DNA of 64,000 nt from IMG/VR virus record IMGVR_UViG_3300047564_003843, positions 62,001 to 126,000 of that record, one strand, 5' to 3'. The DNA comes from a virus. Below are positions 57,640-64,000 of the stretch, one piece after another. The translations under genes and the position numbers were made by a program. Under the pieces are notes generated by a model. The model was not told where the DNA came from. It saw only the letters and a list, made by a program, of their open reading frames with translations, and searched no databases. How positions within the stretch are numbered: position 1 is the first letter of the stretch; each line of letters opens with the position of its first letter.

Positions 57640-58110
57640 CTAGGGAATCATCTCTATTCTGTAGATTGATTCTATCTTTTCATCATACTTGGCTGCTTGT
57701 TCAAGTAGTCTTTGGGCTACATGAGTTAGATATCTTGCCCCACCAGCATCATATTTGTAAAGGGCATCTAAAACAGGTTCAGGCTCTTCCGAAACCTGAG
57801 CCCATGTTCTATCTTTTTCAGGGAAAATTACAGGAAGGTTTTTGCTTGGATAACACTCTTCACAAGGTAAAGAGTCTACTTTTAACTCGTCAGAGCCAGC
57901 TTCAACAAGTCCATAGCGCTTCACTAGTGGACAAGCTGCTCCATGAAAAACTAATGAAACACCGACTCGAGAAAGAATATATGAACCATTATCTGTTTTG
58001 TAAAGCTTAAACTCAATCCATCGGGTTGACCCGCGGCGCCAAGAAGATGATTCACCTAAAAGGCGTCCGCTAAATTGGAGGGTACGAGAACCGTCCTTAA
58101 CTTCATACAT
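57640..58110 (-). CDS. conserved actinophage protein, 156 aa
   Basis: LQFSGRLLGESSSWRRGSTRWIEFKLYKTDNGSYILSRVGVSLVFHG (here given as the N-terminal region in two parts: LQFSGRLLGESSSWRRG and TRWIEFKLYKTDNGSYILS) reads like a beta-sheet domain. CPLV and CEECYP supply three Cys, and the C-terminal third is helical (ARYLTHVAQRLLEQAAKYDEK). From memory, similar proteins occur next to DNA polymerase genes of actinophages, function unknown. It starts inside the stop of 58110-58583 (TAATG). Confidence 0.65.
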   Translation of the reverse strand: MYEVKDGSRTLQFSGRLLGESSSWRRGSTRWIEFKLYKTDNGSYILSRVGVSLVFHGAACPLVKRYGLVEAGSDELKVDSLPCEECYPSKNLPVIFPEKDRTWAQVSEEPEPVLDALYKYDAGGARYLTHVAQRLLEQAAKYDEKIESIYRIEMIP

Positions 58111-58583
58111 TAGGGTTGTGTCTCCTCTGGTGTAGTCTCGTTCGGGATTGCTTCTCCTGTTTCTGGGTCATGAGTGTGGTCTTGAGTCTCATGTGTTTCA
58201 GCTTCTGCTGCTAACTCTGCTTCTAATTTAGCATTAATAGCTGCCATATATCTCTCTTCATAATCCTTGTTATATATGTATTGCCACCACACTTCAATTT
58301 CATTTTGAGCCCAAACAACCTCTGCCCAACCTTTTACAGGCCATGGCTCTTGATGTTGAAAATCGTCCATAGCAATGATGGTCATTAAATCTAGTTTTTC
58401 ATCTACGTATTTAAGTACGTTTTGCATATGTTCATATATTAACTCTGCAGTAATCTCTTTTACATCTTCTTCGTTTCCAAGATTTATCAGAGTATGAGAG
58501 TCTTCTCCGTTAGAAGCAGTAAATTTTTTGCAAATGTATGGACGTTTTTCGGCTCCATAAAAATTAGCAATATATTCTATCAT
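58110..58583 (-). CDS. hypothetical protein, 157 aa
   Basis: The first 120 residues contain helices with several Trp (WPVKGWAEVVWAQNEIEVWW). The last 40 are acidic and His-containing (ETQDHTHDPETGE). The gene overlaps the fibre gene start by four bases (ATGA), so it is translated with the S74 fibre. A chaperone for that fibre is possible, from position only. Confidence 0.6.
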   Translation of the reverse strand: MIEYIANFYGAEKRPYICKKFTASNGEDSHTLINLGNEEDVKEITAELIYEHMQNVLKYVDEKLDLMTIIAMDDFQHQEPWPVKGWAEVVWAQNEIEVWWQYIYNKDYEERYMAAINAKLEAELAAEAETHETQDHTHDPETGEAIPNETTPEETQP

Positions 58584-60151
58584 TTTGCATCCTTTAGTCG
58601 TTGTACTTCTTCTTTTAGGAAGTCTATCTCATCTTGTTGAGATTTAAGGAGTTCTACAACTAGTGTCGAAAGAAGTCCGTAATTTAAACCAATCGGCTCT
58701 TGATTTTCATTATAAACAACTATTTCTTCAATACCTAAATCTTGAACTTCTTCAGCAATGTAGCCATGCATCCACTCTCTATTTAGATCATCTTGAAATT
58801 GTCTAGCTGGAGCAGCTTCTCTGTATTTGTATTTTTTAAGTTTTAGTTCGAGAATTTTTTTTGGATCAATCTCGTAATCTGATATATCTTTTTTAAATTT
58901 TCTGCTAGATGTGACAACAGAACCAACTGTTCCTTGAACAGTAAGCCCGTGTTGGTGGCTACCATCTCGGCCTAAGTGGGAGTGGCCTGAGAGAGCACCA
59001 GGATTTGTTATCAGACTTTGACCAAAAAATTGGTGCGTGTGAGCAGGTACCGAACCGCCTGAATGCGAATGGTTTCCAAGAGCTACTTGATTAGAACCAG
59101 TACCAGTTGGAATACGGCTAATGCTTAAAGTTCCAGAGTCAATCTTACTTGCTGAAATTCCTGGAATTCGAGCATCAGCAAAAACACCAGAGTTAATTTT
59201 TGCTGCTTCTAAGCTAGGAATTAATGTAGTAGCAAATGTTCCACTTGTTATTTTTGCTGCAGTTAAGCTAGGAATTCGAGCATCAGCAAATGTTCCACTT
59301 GTTATTTTTCCTGCATCTAAGCTAGGAATTCTTGCAGTATCAAATGTCCCACTTGTTATTCTTGATGCAGTAAGACCAGCAGTGGCTATATGACGATTTT
59401 CAACAGCTCCACTAAGTATTGCATCTCCATCAACAGCGTTAGTTCCAAGCTCTGCCTGTCCAACAGCATTTAGTGCAATTTCATCTGCATCTACACCGTT
59501 TGTAGCAATTTCGGAAGTACCAACCGCATTTAATCTAATTTCTGCAGAGTCTACGGAGTCATTACCCATTTCTGAAAGGTTGACGGCATCAACATCAATT
59601 TCATCTGCCTTAACAGCACCAATTGCAATCTCGTCGGAGCCCACGGCGTTAGTTCTAATTTCTGCGGCATCTACGGAGTTGTCTCCCATTTCTGAAAGAC
59701 CAACAGCATCAATATCGATTTCATCTGCTTTAACAGCACCTAATGCAATTTCCTCAGAACCCACTGCGTTAAGACGAATCTCTGCAGCATCAACAGAGTT
59801 ATCGTCCATTTCTGTTAAACCAATAGCATTGACATTAACATTCTCATTGTAGACAGCGTCAATACCAAGTTCGCTAGTTCCAACAGCGTTCTCTCGAATC
59901 TCTGAAGAATCAACAGAGTTCTCACCCATCTCTCGAATGCCGATAGCTCCTTCTTCAACATTGAGAGCTGTTACAGCAGAAAGTGCAAGTTGGTCTGCAG
60001 CAACCGAGCGAGGCTGTAAGTTATTCCCTTTAACAGAGTAATTACCTAATCTAGAAGGAGAAGGTCTTCCTTCTAAATACTTAAGTCTTTTTTGGACATC
60101 AGATAACGAGCCAGTAAGACTTCTGCTACGCGTTCTTCTTCTAGAAGCCAT
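58580..60151 (-). CDS. tail fibre with self-processing S74 chaperone domain
   Basis: 523 residues. The N-terminus is basic (ASRRRTRSRSLTGSLSDVQKRLKYLEG). About 60-260 is a repeat of 17-18 residues, NAVG..EI...AV.A.EI, then SGTF..ARIPSL..AKI repeats (270-340), both likely beta-helical. A His-rich tract (HSHSGGSVPAHTHQF) follows. The last 110 residues match Peptidase_S74: SSRKFKKDISDYEIDP, HGYIAEEVQDLG and GLNYGLLSTLVVELLK; Ser-Lys at the start of this part is the likely self-cleavage point. The domain aids trimer folding and then cleaves itself off. Confidence 0.9.
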   Translation of the reverse strand: MASRRRTRSRSLTGSLSDVQKRLKYLEGRPSPSRLGNYSVKGNNLQPRSVAADQLALSAVTALNVEEGAIGIREMGENSVDSSEIRENAVGTSELGIDAVYNENVNVNAIGLTEMDDNSVDAAEIRLNAVGSEEIALGAVKADEIDIDAVGLSEMGDNSVDAAEIRTNAVGSDEIAIGAVKADEIDVDAVNLSEMGNDSVDSAEIRLNAVGTSEIATNGVDADEIALNAVGQAELGTNAVDGDAILSGAVENRHIATAGLTASRITSGTFDTARIPSLDAGKITSGTFADARIPSLTAAKITSGTFATTLIPSLEAAKINSGVFADARIPGISASKIDSGTLSISRIPTGTGSNQVALGNHSHSGGSVPAHTHQFFGQSLITNPGALSGHSHLGRDGSHQHGLTVQGTVGSVVTSSRKFKKDISDYEIDPKKILELKLKKYKYREAAPARQFQDDLNREWMHGYIAEEVQDLGIEEIVVYNENQEPIGLNYGLLSTLVVELLKSQQDEIDFLKEEVQRLKDAK

Positions 60152-62156
60152 TTTCTTCCTTAAACTCTCTCTTCTTGTCTACTTTCCAATCAGGTATCAA
60201 CACTAAATCTACCGTTTCTGGGAAGGTAGGACTGTCAGGAACGGAGACTTTAAAAGACTCTATTTTTCTCACAAGAACGTCATCTCGCGGCTCTTGGTCA
60301 TCACCCATGCGTTGACGTATAAATTCGTCATCAATAATGATTGTGCAGTAATCGCCTGGAACATATGAACCAATTACTGGTGAAAGAGAGCCGTTAACTT
60401 GAATGTTGTATGTACCGATAGGGGGTAGAGCTTCATACAAATATTCTTGAGCGTAGTTCCATAAAGCGTCTTCGTTCTCAATCTCATCTATTTGCTCTAC
60501 TTGGTCAAGAAGTGGCCAACTTCGACCGCTCTCAGCGGAAAGATATGAACGATTTGCTGCACCAGCATATGGTTGACTGGCGTCATCAGTCATATCTTCA
60601 ATACGACCTACAACAAAGAATCGAGTTGCAGCTTCTTCAGCCGATTCATCAACTGTAAAAGTAAGAATGTTGCCAGGATACTCAAAGACTCTTTGGTCTG
60701 CTCCAAGCTCCTCGGGCTCATAGTACGACCCATTTGCAGGTAGAAAATCTGGTTGACTTGGGAAGGTAACAAACGTTCTTGTAAAACTCGCTGTGTCGTA
60801 GTCATAATCACATTCAATACGATAATCAAATGGACCATTTACAGAGTTTGAATAGTCTTCAAGAATTTCTCCAACAGTTTTGTTTTGATAGCCTCTAAAA
60901 ATTCTTGTGTCTCTATAAACTCCACTTTTATTGGTATCAGAAAGAGAAATACCAATATCTGAGTTTGATAGATAGCTTCCAAAGTCTCCGTATGTAACTT
61001 TACTTCCCATGGTAACGGTTCCACCAGATACAGGTCTAGAATCGTTAAGTATTCCACCAGTTACATATTGAATTATATTTGCAGACGGAACGTTACTAAT
61101 AACGTGTCTTCCATTATATGTAGAGTCTAGAGTTCCAGAGAAAAAGCTGTCTACACCAGTAACAACAAAAGAAGAGCCAACAGACAACCCGTGGGGCCTG
61201 TCCAGTGTAAGTTCAGCAACACCATTTTGTGTTTTTCTAAAAGTTACGTTAAATGTTTGCAGACCGTTTACTACAGCCGATGGCACATCTGGACCATTTA
61301 AATCAAATCTAAAAGTTGTTCTAGAAGGAACTTCGGTAACAAAATGAGTTCCGTCTAAGCCAGATCCCACCTCATACAAAGTAATTTCTTGACCAATAAT
61401 TATGTCGTGCTCGGTGGCTGTAGTTATAGTTACTACGTTTGCAGAGCGTTCTTTTTTAATAACAGGTACGTCATAGTCTTTTGATGGTCTAATTGCTTCA
61501 TTAGCAAAATTAACCCCACCTAAATCTGTGTTAATTCTATATACCAAATCGCGAGCAACATCATATGTATCTGCAAGTAGTCTGCACGCCCCCGAGGTGC
61601 TGCTTCCAGAGGTGTTCGCCGAGTTTGTCGAGTAGGTAAATTGATTTGCGGCTGGAATAGAGATTATTTGATAGTCACCGTCCACCGCTGGGTTTACTGT
61701 AGTAATTTTTACAAACTGACCTTCAATAAATCCATGAGCCGCATCTGTTGTGATTGTTGCAGTTCCATTAGAAATTGAATACGCAGAAACTCCAACATAT
61801 TCAGAACCATAAATAATAGTTTGCCAAATATTTCTATGATAAAGATAACTTACAAACTCTGATGCATCTACAGAAAGCTCTTTTGTGGCTACGCTGTATT
61901 GACGCGCCCAAATTATCCCTCCCCAAACGCAAGTGCCATTTCGAATTATGTACAAACCAGTTCTTCCTGGCATTGTAGACTCATAAAGATTTAAAGCTTT
62001 TGTAGTCTCGATGAAAGGTATAGTTCCAGAAAAGCCACCAGCTTTTTTATTAGCTCTTTCATAAGAAACGCTTTTAAAAGGCACCTCTGATATAACAGTG
62101 TTGCTTAGCAAATCTGTTAGGTAATATCGATATTCAACATTAGTCTGTAGTGTCAT
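60141..62156 (-). CDS. Gp37-like minor tail protein
   Basis: 671 residues. YRYYLTDLLSNTVISEVPF and TMPGRTGLYIIRNGTCVWGGIIWARQYS match the start of the Gp37-like (ReqiPepy6-type) tail protein of actinophage siphoviruses, thought to form part of the baseplate hub. Inserted in the middle (about residues 125-400) are HGF-type units such as DAAHGFIEGQFVKITTVN and HGLSVGSSFVVTGV. The rest resembles the family again. It overlaps the S74 fibre gene by 11 bases. Confidence 0.82.
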   Translation of the reverse strand: MTLQTNVEYRYYLTDLLSNTVISEVPFKSVSYERANKKAGGFSGTIPFIETTKALNLYESTMPGRTGLYIIRNGTCVWGGIIWARQYSVATKELSVDASEFVSYLYHRNIWQTIIYGSEYVGVSAYSISNGTATITTDAAHGFIEGQFVKITTVNPAVDGDYQIISIPAANQFTYSTNSANTSGSSTSGACRLLADTYDVARDLVYRINTDLGGVNFANEAIRPSKDYDVPVIKKERSANVVTITTATEHDIIIGQEITLYEVGSGLDGTHFVTEVPSRTTFRFDLNGPDVPSAVVNGLQTFNVTFRKTQNGVAELTLDRPHGLSVGSSFVVTGVDSFFSGTLDSTYNGRHVISNVPSANIIQYVTGGILNDSRPVSGGTVTMGSKVTYGDFGSYLSNSDIGISLSDTNKSGVYRDTRIFRGYQNKTVGEILEDYSNSVNGPFDYRIECDYDYDTASFTRTFVTFPSQPDFLPANGSYYEPEELGADQRVFEYPGNILTFTVDESAEEAATRFFVVGRIEDMTDDASQPYAGAANRSYLSAESGRSWPLLDQVEQIDEIENEDALWNYAQEYLYEALPPIGTYNIQVNGSLSPVIGSYVPGDYCTIIIDDEFIRQRMGDDQEPRDDVLVRKIESFKVSVPDSPTFPETVDLVLIPDWKVDKKREFKEENGF

Positions 62157-62171
62157 TTTTATTTTGTCCTT

Positions 62172-64000
62172 TTATCCAAGCCATCCAGAGCGGTAGTAGA
62201 TTCTTAAGCTTGCCCCACCCTTTGGGTTTCCAGCATCCTCAAACTCTATCTGATTATTGCCAGGAGCAATTTCAATAAAATCAGCAAGAACATCAACTCT
62301 TCCTCGAGCACCATCAACTTCTCCGTTAAAAGCAACTTCTCTATTTTTTGTATCAATTTCTAAAATATCTGCAGATAGGACAGCAGTAGCATTTGAAATA
62401 CCTGGAGTAAAGATGACATCGTTCTTTTTAATAGCTTTTCCAGACGCCTGAGTTGCTGCTACTGTTCCAGAGACACTAGCAGTTCCTGAAGACCCAGTGA
62501 AAGGAAGACTTCCTGAAACAGTTGCTGTTCCACTAGGAGTTACTGTGGTCACGTTTTCAATACCTAAAAGCTCAAGAAAAACTGTTGTCACATTTGTACT
62601 TGGAATATCTGTACCAGAGATTACTACCGTAAAAGAGTTTGCAGTAAGAATAGAAGCAACTTGCCTTGCATCTGTTCCGAACGGGGTTGTTCCAGAGAAA
62701 CGAACCTCTGCCCCAGTAAATAACCCATGAGAGCTATTTGTAACTACAGTTACTATATTTCCAGTCCTTGAGTAAGAACTTACTTTTCTAGTTGCAACCT
62801 CGACAAAACCTGCAGATACCACTGTAGGAATTAAATTAGTAACGGTTTTTGAGTATGAGAAAGTGGTTGTACTAGGTATGGCTGTAATTACAAAAGTTCC
62901 ATCATAGGTAGGGTCTACCCCAGAAACCGTGACTCTTTCACCAATTATAAAATTATGTGGAGTTGTTGTTGTCAATATAACTGTATTAGAAGACGCCGAA
63001 CGAGTTGCAATAGACCGTTCGTTTGCAGATGCTCTTTTATATGTAAAGCTGGTAGAAGTTGGTGTATCTAAAACTGTGTAATTCCCGTTAAAGTGAGAGT
63101 CTACGTTTGAAATAGCCACTGACTCTCCTACAATAAAACCGTGAGCAGAGTTAGTAACTAAGCTTGCAATATTAGAAGTGAGCTGTTTGCTTACAATCTC
63201 TTTTGCATTTGTACGAGTTGCAGCATAGCTAAAAGTATTGCTAGTTACAGCAGTAATTCCATATGAACCGTCAAAAGGAATTCCAGCACCAGCCACGGTG
63301 GCTGTATCTCCAATAATAAATTGATGTACGTCAGAAGTTGTTATTGTTGCAATGTTAGATACAACAACTTTTCCTGTTATAGCTCTTGGCGGTACTCGAG
63401 TCTTTTGGTATGTAAAACTATTAGCATTTGGAGTTCCTGTAACTGTATATACCCCGTCAAAAAGACTATCTACTCCAGCTATTGTTACTGAATCGCCAGA
63501 CCCAAAACCGTGAGGAGTTGTTGTCTCAAGTCGAGCAACAGTATTTAAAAGAGACTTAGAAACAATTTCACGCACTTCTGCAGACTGTGTTTCAAAAGTA
63601 AAAGTTGTGTCTGTAGGAACAGTTAATATCGACTGCTCTCCATCAAACGGAAATCCAACATTAGAGATATAGATACTGTCTCCAACTTTAAAATCATGCT
63701 TAGTTGTAGTTGTCAACGTAGCAATGTCCTTTAATTGAGTTGTATCAAAAACAAGCTGTTTATTTACAATAGACCTTGTAATGCTGCCTTTAAGAGACTG
63801 AGTTATTAAAAGAAGCTTATCTGTTGTTCTGTTATAAATTGTAGCTGGAGAGGTTAAAGGTCCACTAATTTCTAAAATACAAGGAACAGGGTAATTTCCA
63901 ATATTGACTACTGAACCTGTTCCGTCATAGCCAGTTTCAATGTTACTTACAGGAACTTCTACAACGCTGTAGCCGTCTGGGCTAGCATCGTTCCAAGAAT
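62172..64000 (-). CDS. distal-tail-like minor tail protein, partial, with HGF repeats
   Basis: The frame runs to the window edge without a stop (609 codons); a TTG at 63716 is internal, because clear coding text continues upstream of it (ISGPLTSPATIYNRTT, then RSIVNKQLVFD). The last part, QIEFEDAGNPKGGASLRIYYRSGWLG, is the usual end of actinophage distal/minor tail proteins. Between them lie about seven units of about 50 residues, each HGF..GDSV.I..V...FDG.Y.V....T.FTY. The 5' end is outside the window. The next gene starts 15 bases downstream. Confidence 0.82.
   Translation of the reverse strand, partial: SWNDASPDGYSVVEVPVSNIETGYDGTGSVVNIGNYPVPCILEISGPLTSPATIYNRTTDKLLLITQSLKGSITRSIVNKQLVFDTTQLKDIATLTTTTKHDFKVGDSIYISNVGFPFDGEQSILTVPTDTTFTFETQSAEVREIVSKSLLNTVARLETTTPHGFGSGDSVTIAGVDSLFDGVYTVTGTPNANSFTYQKTRVPPRAITGKVVVSNIATITTSDVHQFIIGDTATVAGAGIPFDGSYGITAVTSNTFSYAATRTNAKEIVSKQLTSNIASLVTNSAHGFIVGESVAISNVDSHFNGNYTVLDTPTSTSFTYKRASANERSIATRSASSNTVILTTTTPHNFIIGERVTVSGVDPTYDGTFVITAIPSTTTFSYSKTVTNLIPTVVSAGFVEVATRKVSSYSRTGNIVTVVTNSSHGLFTGAEVRFSGTTPFGTDARQVASILTANSFTVVISGTDIPSTNVTTVFLELLGIENVTTVTPSGTATVSGSLPFTGSSGTASVSGTVAATQASGKAIKKNDVIFTPGISNATAVLSADILEIDTKNREVAFNGEVDGARGRVDVLADFIEIAPGNNQIEFEDAGNPKGGASLRIYYRSGWLG

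Noticed and set aside
62172-63716. Complete gene starting at TTG 63716
   Set aside because: Coding text with the same repeat continues upstream to the window edge without a stop.

Overview
The window looks like a 64 kb piece of the genome of a large tailed double-stranded DNA phage that infects an actinobacterium. Evidence for a phage: a terminase pair (11544-13434), an endolysin (2282-2857), a replication module (49107-57625) and more than 25 kb of fibre and tail genes. Evidence for an actinobacterial host: two WhiB-type genes (47560-48105 and 48817-49101), siphovirus-type minor tail proteins of the kind seen in actinophages at the right edge, and ThyX. The DNA is A+T-rich and GTG/TTG starts are frequent, which would fit a low-GC freshwater actinobacterium, but the host is an inference. 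No portal, major capsid, tape-measure, tRNA or CRISPR locus was seen, so the genome continues beyond this window.

Layout. 1-7400: mostly rightward accessory genes, many tiny, with a lipoprotein/membrane protein/endolysin group, a staphylococcal-nuclease-like protein, small zinc proteins, two methyltransferases, ThyX and a serine recombinase. Four copies of a palindrome-containing element sit directly on start codons here. 7410-11255: a 1281-residue predicted exported protein with PA14-like, FN3-like and Pro/Glu repeat regions. 11544-13434: putative small and large terminase subunits. 13431-16037 (leftward): primase-polymerase/helicase. 16222-18251: a membrane protein, a small basic protein and a metallophosphoesterase.

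18359-44369 is a fibre locus: seven proteins carry collagen-like Gly-X-Y tracts, joined by recurring small modules and ending in different C-terminal domains. They are interleaved with a beta-propeller, two giant Gly-rich/HGF-repeat proteins resembling structural proteins of T4-like cyanophages, a protein ending in a cupredoxin-like copper site, a complete subtilisin-like protease and a carbohydrate-binding-like protein. It is followed directly by a tight methyltransferase, glycosyltransferase and flavin-dependent halogenase cluster (44407-47567), which I infer may decorate virion or host glycans or proteins.

From 47560 to the right edge everything is leftward: WhiB and zinc proteins, small conserved phage genes, a GT-B-like protein, then ssDNA-binding (DUF669-like), RecA-like ATPase, Cas4/RecB-like nuclease, SNF2 helicase, RuvC-like nuclease and family A DNA polymerase. 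Beyond these lie a fibre with a self-processing S74 chaperone domain and two minor tail proteins, the last running off the edge. The most unusual features are the cupredoxin tip, the virion-locus protease, the halogenase cluster, the exported PA14 protein, the start-codon element and an HGF repeat shared by four tail proteins on both strands.
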